A stretch of 64,000 bases of DNA from Nitrospirota bacterium (lineage in GTDB: Bacteria > Nitrospirota > Nitrospiria > Nitrospirales > Nitrospiraceae), in the NCBI GenBank assembly GCA_030684575.1, contig JAUXVD010000008.1, forward strand, positions 124,001 through 188,000, read 5' to 3'. The position numbers and the translations under genes are program-made. Position 1 is the stretch's first letter; each line of letters starts with the position of its first letter. Below the pieces are notes generated by a model that did no database searches, was not told where the DNA came from, and saw only the letters and a list, made by a program, of their open reading frames with translations. Positions 23,141 through 32,587 of this stretch are shown piece by piece.

Positions 23141-24961
23141 TTATGTGATTTCCGAGACCTTCTTGCCTTGGAGCCCTCGCTTGAGCGAGTCGTTCAGCAG
23201 CGCGACGGTCAGTCGTTGCGCCGATTGTTCGAGGTCGGCGATGCGCGCGCGGATGGCACGCGGGTCGTTGCCCTCCTGTGCGGTTGCCAGGGCCGACAGG
23301 GCCGCTCGAATGGCGGCGGCATCTTCTGCGGCGATAAGGAGGAGGCCGTCCCCCAGTGATTTCTCCATCGTCGTGATCAAGGCGCCGGCGTCGAGCCGCG
23401 CCTCAATCAGTTTTCTGGCATTGACGTCATCTTTTGCGAACTTGAACGAGTCCTCGATCATCTGCTCCACTTCATGGTCGGATAACCCGTATGACGGCTT
23501 TACCTCAATGGACTGGCTCAGCCCGGTTCGCATGTCGCTGGCCGTTACGCTCAAGATCCCATTGGCGTCGATGAGGAACGTCACTTCGATGCGAGGGACG
23601 CCCGCCGGGAGTGGAGGAACCTTCAGCCTGAATTTCGCCAGGCTGCGATTGTCTTTCGCCAGTTCGCGTTCGCCCTGGAGAATGTGGATATCTACGCCGG
23701 TCTGCCCGTCGACATAGGTGGTGAACATCTCTTTGGCGCTGGCGGGGATCGTCGTATTTCGACGAATCAGGCTGCTCATGACTCCACCCATGGTTTCGAT
23801 GCCCAGGGAGAGCGGGGTGACGTCGAGCAACAGCATGTCGGTCGTGCCGCCGCTGAGAATGTCCGCTTGCACGGCTGCGCCGAGCGCCACGACTTCGTCG
23901 GGATTGATCTCGCAGTGCGGGGTCTTTCCGAACAGTTCCTGGACACGTTGCCGGACGATCGGCATGCGGGTAGAGCCACCGACCAGCACGACTTCGTCGA
24001 TCGCATCTGGGGTGAGCCCCGCATCTTTTAAGGCCATCCGGCAGGGAGTCAGGGTCCGCTCGATGATCTCCATGGTCAGGGATTCGAGCTGGTCCCGCGT
24101 CAGCTCTCTCGTGAAGTGTCCCTTGTTGTCGGGAAGCTCGACCGACACCTGTACTTTGAATTCGTCGGACAGCCTGATCTTGGCCCGTTCTGCTTCAAGC
24201 CGGATCGTTTGCATGTGGTCCGGGTGCCTGCTGAGATCAATCCCATGTCGGTTGCGAATCTCTGTCAGGAAGAGGTCAGCAATCTGGCGGTCGATATCGT
24301 CTCCACCTAAGTGAGTATCGCCGTTGGTGGACAACACTTCGAAGATGCCATTTTTGAGCTTGAGGATGGAGATGTCGAAGGTGCCTCCGCCAAAATCGTA
24401 CACTGCGATCGTGCCTTGCGTCTTTTCTTGGAGTCCATAGGCGAGGGAGGCGGCAGTCGGTTCGTTGATGATTCGGAGGACTTCCAACCCGGCGATCATG
24501 CCCGCGTCTTTTGTCGCCTGTCGCTGACTATCGTTGAAATACGCGGGGACCGTGATGACGGCTTTGGTGATACTTTCGCCGAGATGCGCCTCGGCCCGCT
24601 GTTTCAGCTCTTTCAGAATCATCGCCGAGATTTGCGGGGGCGAATAGGTTTTCTCGCCGAGCTTGATACGGATGACGCCGCCTTGTTCGGTGAGCGAGTA
24701 GGGGAAGTAGGACAGCTCGCTCTGTACATCCGCGAGCCCCTTCCCCATGAATCGTTTTACAGAGTAGACCGTTCGCTCAGGATTGCGGGTCAGGTGTTCC
24801 TTCGCGGAGTCGCCGACGATGAGCCCGTTGTCGGTCATGGCCACGACGGAGGGCACGATCATGCGCTCGTTCCGTCCGGGGATGACGCGCGGGCGTCCGT
24901 TCTCCATGTAGGCGACGAGTGAGTTTGTGGTGCCGAGGTCGATACCGACGATGCGTGCCAT
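23141..24961 (-). CDS. hscA: Hsp70-type chaperone HscA
   Basis: The 606-residue protein has the actin-like ATPase (GIDLGTTNSLVAY, phosphate loop VYDFGGGTFDISIL, VVLVGGSTRMPIVR) and the substrate-binding domain (TPLSLGIETMGGVM, PLPAGVPRIEVTF). The length, position behind hscB and lack of a DnaK-type C-terminal tail identify HscA. It uses ATP to help move [2Fe-2S] clusters from IscU, recognising the LPPVK motif that is present in the IscU of this operon. The start lies five bases downstream of the hscB stop. Confidence 0.95.
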   Translation of the reverse strand: MARIVGIDLGTTNSLVAYMENGRPRVIPGRNERMIVPSVVAMTDNGLIVGDSAKEHLTRNPERTVYSVKRFMGKGLADVQSELSYFPYSLTEQGGVIRIKLGEKTYSPPQISAMILKELKQRAEAHLGESITKAVITVPAYFNDSQRQATKDAGMIAGLEVLRIINEPTAASLAYGLQEKTQGTIAVYDFGGGTFDISILKLKNGIFEVLSTNGDTHLGGDDIDRQIADLFLTEIRNRHGIDLSRHPDHMQTIRLEAERAKIRLSDEFKVQVSVELPDNKGHFTRELTRDQLESLTMEIIERTLTPCRMALKDAGLTPDAIDEVVLVGGSTRMPIVRQRVQELFGKTPHCEINPDEVVALGAAVQADILSGGTTDMLLLDVTPLSLGIETMGGVMSSLIRRNTTIPASAKEMFTTYVDGQTGVDIHILQGERELAKDNRSLAKFRLKVPPLPAGVPRIEVTFLIDANGILSVTASDMRTGLSQSIEVKPSYGLSDHEVEQMIEDSFKFAKDDVNARKLIEARLDAGALITTMEKSLGDGLLLIAAEDAAAIRAALSALATAQEGNDPRAIRARIADLEQSAQRLTVALLNDSLKRGLQGKKVSEIT

Positions 24962-24966
24962 GATAA

Positions 24967-25683
24967 TTATCCGATCGTTGCAACGAGGTCGTTGACGATA
25001 CTGTTGACGTAGGTCCGATTGGAGAGAGTTTCCCTCATCTGCTTCAACAGACGGTCTCGTTCTGATCGAGCTTGGCTGGTCGCTTCACCCTGATCTTGGA
25101 GCCTATCCCAGTCGGTGAAGAGTTGTTGAAGCTGGGTCTCCATATCCCGTTTGCGTTGTTCCAGGGTGGCGTGTTCTGCTTTGAGTTGTGTGCGGAGCTG
25201 CTGTCCCGCATCCGATGTGCGATCGGCGGCTCGATACTCGTCGAGGGTGTCTTGCAGCTCGAGGATCTCCTCGAAGAGATCGGCTGGAGGCGAATTCCTG
25301 ATCTCCTTCACGGAGCCAGCTTCCAGATCGAGCAGATATTCGGCACGCTGAATCGGATCGCGGAGCGTACGATAGGCTGAATTGAGCGTCGCGGCATTGC
25401 CGAGGCTGATGCTTTGCTCCGTTTCGCTCTTGTTCTGATAGAAATCAGGATGAAATGCGCGGCTGAGTTCGTAGAACTTCGCTTCCAGTTTGCCTGGGTC
25501 GATGGTCAGCCGTCTCGGAAAGCCGAAACACGTGAAGTAATCGGTCTCTTTCGACACCGGCTGGACTTTGACGCAGCGATCGCAGAAATATTCGCCGGAT
25601 ACCTCGGATTGACAGTGCCAACACATGCTCCTGGCCATCTGGAGTTCACGAGGGTTTGAGCTGTGGGTATGGTGATGGTCCAT
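24967..25683 (-). CDS. hscB: J-domain co-chaperone HscB with N-terminal zinc-binding region
   Basis: The 238-residue protein has a CWHC...CDRC segment near the N terminus, which is a likely zinc site seen in one group of HscB proteins. The J domain follows with HPD in ELSRAFHPDFYQNK, then a helical C-terminal domain that binds IscU (NAATLNSAYRTL, RAEYLLDLE). The last 100 residues are strongly predicted as coiled coil and longer than in E. coli HscB (171 residues). It stimulates HscA ATPase. The start at 25683 has an AGAGG site; MARSM at 25638 is an alternative. Confidence 0.9.
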   Translation of the reverse strand: MDHHHTHSSNPRELQMARSMCWHCQSEVSGEYFCDRCVKVQPVSKETDYFTCFGFPRRLTIDPGKLEAKFYELSRAFHPDFYQNKSETEQSISLGNAATLNSAYRTLRDPIQRAEYLLDLEAGSVKEIRNSPPADLFEEILELQDTLDEYRAADRTSDAGQQLRTQLKAEHATLEQRKRDMETQLQQLFTDWDRLQDQGEATSQARSERDRLLKQMRETLSNRTYVNSIVNDLVATIG

Positions 25684-25761
25684 CCGCGACCTCTTCTGAC
25701 AAGACAGGCATGGCGGCCTGCCATGCCTGTGTAAGATGCTTCCTGACGACTATCGCAAGCG

Positions 25762-26118
25762 TTATGCGGAGAACGACTCTCCACAGCCGCAAGTTTTATC
25801 GGCATTCGGATTAACGAATTTGAAGTTTCCGCCCAGCAAGTCTTTTTGGAAGTCCAGCTGCGTGCCTTGGAGATAAATGGCGCTCTTGGCGTCAACAATC
25901 ACTTTTACGCCATCAATGTCATGGACTTGGTCATGAGGACCGATCTTTTCGTCGAAATTGATCGTGTAGCTCAGGCCTGAGCAGCCGCCGCCTTTTACGC
26001 CGAGGCGGAGCCCGCCTTCGGTGAGGCCTTGCACGTTGATGAGGCGTTTGACTTCCTTCATGGCCGCCTCGCTGAGCGTAATCACCGGAGCCTGGGTCTC
26101 TGCAGTTGTGGTGTCCAT
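25762..26118 (-). CDS. iscA: A-type Fe-S carrier, IscA/HesB family
   Basis: The 118-residue protein carries the three conserved cysteines of A-type carriers: one in LGVKGGGCSGLSY and two in the C-terminal CGCGESF. It binds an Fe-S cluster or iron and delivers it to target proteins. GGAG lies six bases before the ATG at 26118, which is preferred to the start four codons upstream. It lies between iscU and hscB in the operon. Confidence 0.92.
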   Translation of the reverse strand: MDTTTAETQAPVITLSEAAMKEVKRLINVQGLTEGGLRLGVKGGGCSGLSYTINFDEKIGPHDQVHDIDGVKVIVDAKSAIYLQGTQLDFQKDLLGGNFKFVNPNADKTCGCGESFSA

Positions 26119-26138
26119 GGCATGCTCCATTTGTGACG

Positions 26139-26537
26139 TTACTTCGCGGCAGTCGTGGTGCCGTCGGCTTTCTTTTGGTAGTCCGCGAGGGCGGCCTTGA
26201 TGGCGTCCTCAGCCAGTACGGAACAATGGATCTTCACAGGCGGCAAGTTCAGTTCCTGTACGATGTCGGTGTTCTTGATTTTCTGCGCTTCCTCGATGGT
26301 CTTGCCCTTGAGCCACTCCGTGGCGAGGCTTGAACTGGCGATCGCGGATCCGCAGCCGAAGGTCTTGAACTTTGCATCCACGATCATGTCGTTCTGCACC
26401 TTGATCTGGAGCTTCATCACGTCACCGCACTCCGGGGCTCCGACCATACCAGTGCCGACCCCTTCTTCGTCTTTTTTGAAAGACCCCATGTTGCGGGGGT
26501 TGTTGAAATGATCGACGACTTTGTCACTGTAAGCCAT
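26139..26537 (-). CDS. iscU: Fe-S cluster scaffold IscU
   Basis: The 132-residue scaffold has the cluster ligands C37, D39 (PECGDV), C62 (GCGSAIASSS), H104 and C105 (IHCSVLAEDA). It also has the LPPVK loop at 98-102 that HscA recognises. Clusters are assembled here from sulfur given by IscS. It follows iscS by 27 bp. Confidence 0.96.
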   Translation of the reverse strand: MAYSDKVVDHFNNPRNMGSFKKDEEGVGTGMVGAPECGDVMKLQIKVQNDMIVDAKFKTFGCGSAIASSSLATEWLKGKTIEEAQKIKNTDIVQELNLPPVKIHCSVLAEDAIKAALADYQKKADGTTTAAK

Positions 26538-26564
26538 GGTTCATCCTCCTCTTAACTATCCTGT

Positions 26565-27782
26565 TCAGTGGGCAGCCCATTGAACTGATTTCAAATCGAC
26601 GCCTTCTTTTGCCATCTCATATAGCGGGGACATTTCGCGCAACTTCGTGACGATCTCGACGACTTTTTTGATCGTATAGTCGATCTCGTCATCCGTGTTG
26701 AACCGGCCCAGGCCGAAACGGATTGAGGAATGCGCCAGCTCTGTTCCAACTCCCAATGCGCGGAGCACGTAGGAGGGCTCCAATGTTGCCGACGTACAGG
26801 CCGAGCCGGATGAAAGGGCAATGTCTTTCATTCCCATCAGCAACGATTCGCCCTCCACATAGGCAAAGGAGATATTGAGGTTGCCGGGGAGCCGGTTGGT
26901 CGGATGACCGTTCAGATAACTTTCTTCGAGGGCCTTCATGATACTGGCCTCGAGCCGGTCGCGCATCGCAATCAACCGTGCCGTCTCCTTGGTCATCTCT
27001 TGCTCGCAGAGTTCGCAGGCCTTGCCGAATCCCACGATGAGGGGCACCGGAAGTGTTCCGGAGCGCATCCCGCGCTCGTGTCCACCGCCGTCTATCTGGG
27101 CGACGATGCGAACGCGAGGATTCTTTTTTCTCACATAGAGCGCCCCAACCCCCTTGGGTCCGTACATCTTGTGGCTGGTGAAGGACATCAGATCGATGCC
27201 CATGTCCTGTACGTCGACCGGGATCTTTCCGACACCCTGTGTCGCATCGCAGTGGAAGAGGATGCCCTTTTCCTTGGCGATTTTGCCGATCTCTTTGACG
27301 GGGTTGATCGTGCCGATTTCATTGTTCGCCATCATGACGGAGATGAGAATCGTCTTCTCCGTGATCGCATTCCGCACATCCTCGGGGCTGACCATTCCGC
27401 ATTTATCGACGGGGAGATAGGTAGCGGTGGCTTTACCCTTGCCCTCTAACACCTTGACGGTGTCGAGCACGGCGCGGTGCTCGGTGGAGGAGGTAATGAT
27501 ATGGTTGCCTTTTTCCCCATACATCTCCAGCACGCCCTTGATCGCGAGGTTATCCGATTCAGTGGCGCCGCTCGTGAAGACGATTTCTTTCGGATCAGCC
27601 TTGATCAGCTTGGCGATCTGCTTTCGTGCGGTCTCGACGGCTTCTTCCGCGGCCCACCCGAAGGCATGGTTGCGGCTGGCTGCGTTCCCGAATTTTTCGA
27701 CGAAGTACGGGAGCATAGTCTCCAAGACGCGTGGATCCATCGGTGTGGTGGAATGGTTGTCTAGGAATATAGGCAGTTTCAT
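26565..27782 (-). CDS. iscS: Cysteine desulfurase IscS
   Basis: The 405-residue PLP enzyme has the group I desulfurase features: the N-terminal [15 protein letters not shown], the cofactor lysine in [12 protein letters not shown] (about 204) and the active-site loop cysteine in [15 protein letters not shown] (about 327). It converts cysteine to alanine and passes persulfide sulfur to IscU. Its start overlaps the end of iscR by four bases. Confidence 0.96.
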   Translation of the reverse strand: MKLPIFLDNHSTTPMDPRVLETMLPYFVEKFGNAASRNHAFGWAAEEAVETARKQIAKLIKADPKEIVFTSGATESDNLAIKGVLEMYGEKGNHIITSSTEHRAVLDTVKVLEGKGKATATYLPVDKCGMVSPEDVRNAITEKTILISVMMANNEIGTINPVKEIGKIAKEKGILFHCDATQGVGKIPVDVQDMGIDLMSFTSHKMYGPKGVGALYVRKKNPRVRIVAQIDGGGHERGMRSGTLPVPLIVGFGKACELCEQEMTKETARLIAMRDRLEASIMKALEESYLNGHPTNRLPGNLNISFAYVEGESLLMGMKDIALSSGSACTSATLEPSYVLRALGVGTELAHSSIRFGLGRFNTDDEIDYTIKKVVEIVTKLREMSPLYEMAKEGVDLKSVQWAAH

Positions 27783-28252
27783 CGTTCGACTCCTTGTGCC
27801 GTGGGAGACTGAATCGTAATGAGGGGTGTGCCACCCATCATGTCTTGCAGGGTCATGTTATTGAGCAATTGGGCGATGCTGTCCTGGACTTTCAGGAGCG
27901 GGGTGCGAATATTGCAGTTTTCCCGCTGCATGCAGAACTCGCCATCTTTCTCATGCGAACAATCGGTGATGCCCAATGGGCCCTCGATACTTTCGAGAAT
28001 TTGCGCGATCGTAATCTGGTGCGCGCGACGGGCTAGGACGTATCCACCCTTGGGACCATTGTGACTCTCGATCAAGGCGTTCTTGGAAAGAGTCTGGAGC
28101 ACTTTGGCCAGGAGCTCGAGAGGGATGTTATATTCCTCCGCAATCTCCTTCGTATTCACCACACGCCCAGGTGTGACGTCACCGAACTGGGCCGCAGCGA
28201 TGTGCTGAAGCGCCATAAGGGCATAATCTGCTTTTTTTGAAATCTTCAACAT
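27779..28252 (-). CDS. iscR: Rrf2-family Fe-S regulator IscR
   Basis: The 157-residue protein has the Rrf2 winged helix ([50 protein letters not shown]) and a cluster site with C98, C107 and C113 (DCSH...EFCMQRENC), close to the E. coli spacing. With a [2Fe-2S] cluster it should repress its own operon when iron-sulfur supply is sufficient. The start at 28252 is chosen because the Rrf2 domain begins there; a longer frame to 28300 would run over the operator region. Confidence 0.92.
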   Translation of the reverse strand: MLKISKKADYALMALQHIAAAQFGDVTPGRVVNTKEIAEEYNIPLELLAKVLQTLSKNALIESHNGPKGGYVLARRAHQITIAQILESIEGPLGITDCSHEKDGEFCMQRENCNIRTPLLKVQDSIAQLLNNMTLQDMMGGTPLITIQSPTAQGVER

Positions 28253-28260
28253 TGCTATTG

Positions 28261-28310
28261 CCGATCTTCTAGGTCGGAGACTATAATGATCTCCGATCAA
28301 TAAGGTCGGA
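28261..28310 (-). promoter_or_regulatory. Two operator-like palindromes in front of iscR
   Basis: The two sites share CCGATC-N5-GGTCGGA: 28261-28278 and 28293-28310. Their centres are 32 bp apart, three helical turns. They lie between the promoter and the iscR start, where a bound repressor would block transcription. IscR is the obvious candidate ligand, although the sequence differs from the E. coli IscR consensus. Confidence 0.6.
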
Positions 28311-28313
28311 CTA

Positions 28314-28343
28314 ACAATACCATGCAGGTTTCAGAGCTGTCAA
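28314..28343 (-). promoter_or_regulatory. Promoter of the isc operon
   Basis: On the minus strand a perfect TTGACA (28338-28343) is followed after 18 bp by TATTGT (28314-28319). Transcription would start near 28307, inside the upstream operator-like palindrome. Confidence 0.6.
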
Positions 28344-28387
28344 CAGCGAGACAGCAGGCTGAATTGGGCTGAGAAAGGAACGAGCAT

Positions 28388-28804
28388 ATGGGCGGGACGA
28401 ATCCTTATATTGAAAAAGCTGAATATGAGTTACCTCAGCGAGTCTACACCGTCACATTTATCGCCCCTGATGGCGTGGCGACGAAGGTTGAGGTCAATCC
28501 AGCCAAAATTCCCTATGGTCCGACCGGGCTTCCAGGCAGTCTCCTGGACGTGGCGATGGGCAGTGGGGTTGCGTTGGAACATGTCTGTGGGGGGGTCTGT
28601 GCCTGCTCGACCTGTCACGTCATTGTGAAGCAGGGGCTTGAGAGCTGCAGTGAAGGAACGGACGATGAGTTCGATGAGTTGGAGCAAGCGCCGGTTACGA
28701 CGTTGCAGTCCCGACTCGGCTGCCAATGTGTGCCGGATGGGACGAAAGACATTGTGGTCGAAATCCCGTCCGTGAACAAGAACCTCGTGCGGGAAGGGCA
28801 CTAA
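28388..28804 (+). CDS. fdx: ISC-type [2Fe-2S] ferredoxin
   Basis: The 138-residue ferredoxin has ligands C67, C73, C76 and C112 with the C-x5-C-x2-C-x35-C spacing of adrenodoxin/ISC-type ferredoxins (HVCGGVCACSTCHV and GCQC). Two extra cysteines are present at 71 and 114. It would supply electrons for cluster assembly by the divergent isc operon. An N-terminal extension of ~20 residues precedes the domain. Its stop overlaps the stop of the convergent reductase gene by two bases. Confidence 0.92.
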   Translation: MGGTNPYIEKAEYELPQRVYTVTFIAPDGVATKVEVNPAKIPYGPTGLPGSLLDVAMGSGVALEHVCGGVCACSTCHVIVKQGLESCSEGTDDEFDELEQAPVTTLQSRLGCQCVPDGTKDIVVEIPSVNKNLVREGH

Positions 28805-29505
28805 TCGTAGGTTTCTGTCTTAACATCCTTTCGGTCATAGCCCGCCTCGACAAAATAGGCTCGCAGGGGCCGCACAAATCCTTTCGTGCCGCACAGCAGG
28901 GGTGTCACTTTCGCCGCTCCTTCAATCACGGGCCTGAGCATGGAGAGCGTGAGATCGACGCCTTGCTGCTCCCCTCCGGCGGCGACCAGGGGCAGGTAGC
29001 GAAACCGGGGATGGGTGACGGCCAACGTCAGCAATTCCTGGTGAAAGAGTAATTCTTCCTCCGCCGGAGCGACGGCAATCAGGAGGATCGCCGCCGTCTG
29101 TCGTTGTGCATAGAGATGTTTCAACATGCAGCGGATCGGGACGAGGCCAGTGTAACGGGCGATCAGAATCATTTCCCGATCGAGTGAGATCGGAAGGGTG
29201 AAGTTTCCATAGGGGCCTGAGAGTTCCATGTGATCGCCAGGCTTGAGGTGGTAGAGGTAGTTGGAGCCCATACCGCCCGGTATGCGGTCGAAGACGAGCG
29301 TCAGCTCGCCTGATGGAGTGCTAGGCGCCGCCATCGAGTAGGCTCTATTCAGCGGTGGTTTGGCCCCGACCGGCAACTTAAGTGAGACCCATTGACCGGG
29401 TCGAAAGGCGATGGGCTGAACAGTAGGGAGGAGTATGAGCTGACGAACGTGGGGCGTAAGATCCGTGATCGAGAGGACCGTCGCCGGTTGTGTGAGTTCC
29501 GCCAT
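28801..29505 (-). CDS. FAD-binding ferredoxin/flavodoxin reductase-like oxidoreductase
   Basis: The 234-residue protein has an FNR-type fold: the FAD-binding motif NRAYSMAAPS (RxYS), GPYGNFTLP, and a nucleotide-binding second half (IARYTGLVPIRCMLKHLY, PLLCGTKGFV). The conserved GxG of the NAD(P) site is modified (ARYTGLVP), but overall order is intact. It lacks an iron-sulfur domain, so a separate ferredoxin is needed; the convergent fdx gene is an attractive partner. GGAG lies six bases upstream of the ATG at 29505. Confidence 0.8.
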   Translation of the reverse strand: MAELTQPATVLSITDLTPHVRQLILLPTVQPIAFRPGQWVSLKLPVGAKPPLNRAYSMAAPSTPSGELTLVFDRIPGGMGSNYLYHLKPGDHMELSGPYGNFTLPISLDREMILIARYTGLVPIRCMLKHLYAQRQTAAILLIAVAPAEEELLFHQELLTLAVTHPRFRYLPLVAAGGEQQGVDLTLSMLRPVIEGAAKVTPLLCGTKGFVRPLRAYFVEAGYDRKDVKTETYD

Positions 29506-29637
29506 CACGATCTCCGTATCCCTCTCTTATCAGAAGGCCAGCCTAGATGAAAGGGCTATAGCCCACGATTCTGTACAACACTTTTCCTCACGTGTTATAG
29601 ATACCGGCCGTTAATCCTGCGACAGAGGTTCATCCCC

Positions 29638-31053
29638 ATGAGTCAGGTCAGAGTCAGGTTTGCGCCAAGCCCAACGGGCTTTCTCCACATTGGTGGTGTT
29701 CGTACGGCTTTGTTCAATTGGCTGTTTGCCCGCCAGCAGCAGGGGGTGTTCGTCCTTCGCATCGAAGACACGGATCAGGACCGCTCGACCGATGAGTCGA
29801 TCCAAGCCATTCTTGAGGGGTTGAAGTGGGTGGGGCTCGATTGGGACGAGGGCCCGTTCCGCCAGACCGAGCGGATCGATCTCTATCGCAGCTATGCCAT
29901 GCAGCTGCTTGAGAAGGGGCAGGCCTATTGGTGCGGCTGCAAGGCGGAAGAACTCGAGGCGCGGCGGAAGGAAGCCGAGGCCAAGGGGTTGTCGCCAAAA
30001 TATGACAGTCGTTGTCGCGATCGCGGCCTCAGTAATGAGGCCGGTGACGCGGCGTTGCGCTTTAAGGCTCCGTTAGAGGGTGAGACGGTGGTCGACGACC
30101 TTATCAAGGGCAAGATCGTCTTCGATAACAATGTGCAAGACGATCTGATCATCCTCCGGTCGACCGGCTATCCGACATACAACTTTTCAGTCGTGGTCGA
30201 TGATGCGCTGATGAACATTACCCACGTCATACGTGGCGACGATCATCTGACCAACACGCCGCGGCAGGTTCCGATTTTCCAAGCGCTCGGGTTTCCCGTT
30301 CCCCAGTTCGGGCACCTGCCGATGATTTTGGGCTCGGACAAGGCCCGCCTCTCGAAGCGGCATGGGGCGACCTCGATTATGGCCTATAAAGACATGGGTT
30401 ATCTGCCGGATGCCATGGTGAACTACCTCGTTCGCTTGGGCTGGTCGCATGGAGACCAGGAACTGTTCACTCGCCAGGAGCTGATCGAGAAGTTTGCCTG
30501 GAAGAACGTGCAAACGTCCCCTGCCGTGTTTAATCCCGAGAAGCTCATCTGGGTGAATGCGGAATATATCAAGATTAGTCCACCGGACCAGGTCGCTCAG
30601 GCCCTGATGCCCCTCTTGGAATCAGCGGGACTTGCAGCCGAAGCCAAGGCTGTCCCGACCGGTTGGCTGGCGCAACTCGTCATCCTCGTAAAGGAGCGGG
30701 CAAAAACGTTAGTGGAGATGGTCGAGTGGGTGAGGCCCTATTTCGGGCAGGCTGTGACGTTTGATGAAGAGGGCGCGAAGAAATTTTTAACCCCGGCCAT
30801 CGCGCCAGTCCTCAGTAAACTGCTGGCTTGTTTCGAGGCCTTCCCTGCCTTTTCGAAGCAGCAATGGGAAGAGGCGTTCAAGCTGCTGGTTGAAGCAGAG
30901 GGGATGAAGATGGGGCAGCTGGCTCAGCCGGTTCGTGTGGCCTTGACAGGCCGTACGGCCAGTCCTGGTCTCTTCGAGGTCATGGAAGTGTTGGGGCGAG
31001 ACCGGACCTTGTTCCGGCTCCGCCAGGGGATCGACCGGGCATCCCGCGTCTGA
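29638..31053 (+). CDS. gltX: Glutamate--tRNA ligase
   Basis: This 471-residue class I synthetase has the HIGH-type motif in PSPTGFLHIGGVRTALFNWL near the N terminus and the KMSKS-type motif in DKARLSKRHGATS around residue 240. A helical anticodon-binding domain of normal size follows. It charges tRNA-Glu, and because glnS is also present in the window it should not need to misacylate tRNA-Gln. AGAGG precedes the ATG. Two tRNA-Gln genes follow directly on the same strand. Confidence 0.96.
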   Translation: MSQVRVRFAPSPTGFLHIGGVRTALFNWLFARQQQGVFVLRIEDTDQDRSTDESIQAILEGLKWVGLDWDEGPFRQTERIDLYRSYAMQLLEKGQAYWCGCKAEELEARRKEAEAKGLSPKYDSRCRDRGLSNEAGDAALRFKAPLEGETVVDDLIKGKIVFDNNVQDDLIILRSTGYPTYNFSVVVDDALMNITHVIRGDDHLTNTPRQVPIFQALGFPVPQFGHLPMILGSDKARLSKRHGATSIMAYKDMGYLPDAMVNYLVRLGWSHGDQELFTRQELIEKFAWKNVQTSPAVFNPEKLIWVNAEYIKISPPDQVAQALMPLLESAGLAAEAKAVPTGWLAQLVILVKERAKTLVEMVEWVRPYFGQAVTFDEEGAKKFLTPAIAPVLSKLLACFEAFPAFSKQQWEEAFKLLVEAEGMKMGQLAQPVRVALTGRTASPGLFEVMEVLGRDRTLFRLRQGIDRASRV

Positions 31054-31124
31054 GATCGTTTTTGTCTCTAAATCAGTCTCGATCTTGACGAAGCCAAGAG
31101 CCTTATATTATTGTGAGCGCAGGT

Positions 31125-31198
31125 TGGGGGATCGTCTAGCGGTAGGACGTCAGTTTCTGGATCTGACTACCTAGGTTCGATTCCTAGTCCCCCAGCCA
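31125..31198 (+). tRNA. tRNA-Gln (anticodon CTG)
   Basis: The 74-nt gene begins with the U1-A72 pair typical of tRNA-Gln (acceptor TGGGGGA/TCCCCCA, discriminator G, encoded CCA). The anticodon loop TTCTGGA gives CTG. The pair closing the loop (31-39) is T-T, so the anticodon stem has only four good pairs. Outside the anticodon arm it is identical to the next tRNA. Confidence 0.93.
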
Positions 31199-31251
31199 AT
31201 AATCTTTCCCGCCCTGTACTTTCAGATCCATGACTCGGTTCCGTACCGTGC

Positions 31252-31325
31252 TGGGGGATCGTCTAGCGGTAGGACGCCGGCCTTTGGAGCCGGCTACCTA
31301 GGTTCGATTCCTAGTCCCCCAGCCA
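31252..31325 (+). tRNA. tRNA-Gln (anticodon TTG)
   Basis: The 74-nt cloverleaf has the same acceptor, D and T arms as the preceding tRNA-Gln. The anticodon stem CCGGC/GCCGG closes loop CTTTGGA, giving TTG. CCA is encoded and TTTTTCTTG follows, a likely end of transcription. Confidence 0.95.
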
Positions 31326-31347
31326 TTTTTCTTGATCACCTCGACAT

Positions 31348-32391
31348 CTACTTCAGCGATGCTAGATCGATCACGAATCTGTATCTGATGTCCCCCTTCA
31401 GCACTCGTTCATAGGCTTCATTCACCTGTTGGATCGGAATCACTTCAATATCAGACTCGATGCCGTGCGTGGCGCAGAAATCGAGCATCTCCTGTGTTTC
31501 TCGGATGCCTCCGATCACCGATCCGGCGATCCGGCGGCGATGCAGAATCAGGGGGAAGGGCTCTAGCAGCGTCGGTTTATCCGGCGCTCCCACGAGAATC
31601 ATGGTCCCGTCGGTTTTGAGCAGGTTCACATAGTCGTTGTAGTTGTGCGGGGCTGAGACGGTATCGAGGATGAAATCAAAGCTACGCTGTAGCCGGGTAA
31701 ACGTTTCGGGCTGTGAAGTGAGGGCGAAGTCCTTTGCGCCTAACCGTTCTGCATCGTTTCGCTTTTGTTCAGAGGTGCTCAACACGGTGACGTGGGTGCC
31801 CAGTGCCGTACCGATCTTCACCGCCATATGGCCCAGTCCACCCAATCCCACCACCGCAAGCTTGTGATACTTACCGACGCCCCAATGGCGAAGCGGGGAG
31901 TAGGTCGTAATGCCAGCACATAAGAGCGGAGCGGCTCCGGCAGGCGACAGGGTTGAGGGTATCCGTAGCACGTAATTCTCGTTCACAACGATCTGGGTTG
32001 AGTAACCTCCTTGCGTTACTTGGCCATCTTTGTCGCGGCCGCTGTAGGTGAGGAGCATGCCGGCTTCGCAATATTGCTCCGATCCCTCACGACAGGCGGG
32101 ACAGGTTCGGCAGGAATCGACAAAACAGCCGACGCCGACCGTCTCACTCAGATGGAACTGCGTGACCATGCTCCCAATCCGCGAGATCGTGCCGACAATT
32201 TCATGACCCGGCACCATGGGAAATATCGAGTCGCCCCATTCATTTCTGGCTTGATGGATGTCCGAATGGCAGATACCGCAATGGGTGATCGCGATGAGCA
32301 CGTCATGAGGCCCTACGTCTCGTCGCGTAAAAGTAAAGGGTTGTAGGGCAGCCTTGGCAGTCAACGCGGCATAGCCTGTAGTCGGCAACAT
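31348..32391 (-). CDS. Zinc-dependent NAD(P) alcohol dehydrogenase, CAD-like
   Basis: The 347-residue medium-chain dehydrogenase has the catalytic zinc site (CGICHSD and GHEIVG), the structural zinc cysteines in CRTCPACREGSEQYC and the nucleotide-binding motif GLGGLGHMAVK around residue 180. The closest family is the cinnamyl-alcohol/YahK-like aldehyde reductases that reduce a wide range of aldehydes with NADPH. The natural substrate cannot be inferred. AAGGAG lies eight bases before the ATG at 32391; the longer frame to 32457 lacks one. Confidence 0.88.
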   Translation of the reverse strand: MLPTTGYAALTAKAALQPFTFTRRDVGPHDVLIAITHCGICHSDIHQARNEWGDSIFPMVPGHEIVGTISRIGSMVTQFHLSETVGVGCFVDSCRTCPACREGSEQYCEAGMLLTYSGRDKDGQVTQGGYSTQIVVNENYVLRIPSTLSPAGAAPLLCAGITTYSPLRHWGVGKYHKLAVVGLGGLGHMAVKIGTALGTHVTVLSTSEQKRNDAERLGAKDFALTSQPETFTRLQRSFDFILDTVSAPHNYNDYVNLLKTDGTMILVGAPDKPTLLEPFPLILHRRRIAGSVIGGIRETQEMLDFCATHGIESDIEVIPIQQVNEAYERVLKGDIRYRFVIDLASLK

Positions 32392-32587
32392 AGCTTGTGC
32401 TCCTTGTGAGAGGCCTCGATCGAGCGTGACCATAGCAAGATGCCGTGGTCTTGCCAACTATGGAATCAGGTGAACGAGAGCGGCCTCAACAGCGTCTCGC
32501 GGTCAGTGGAGCTATTTAGGGTGGGATTGCCGAATGTGCGCTGCGGGAAGAGGGGTGGTTTCTCAGGGGGCTATGCCGCTGTACGGT

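Noticed and set aside
24311-24922. 203-residue plus-strand open frame
   Set aside because: Antisense to hscA; the sense product is a complete Hsp70.
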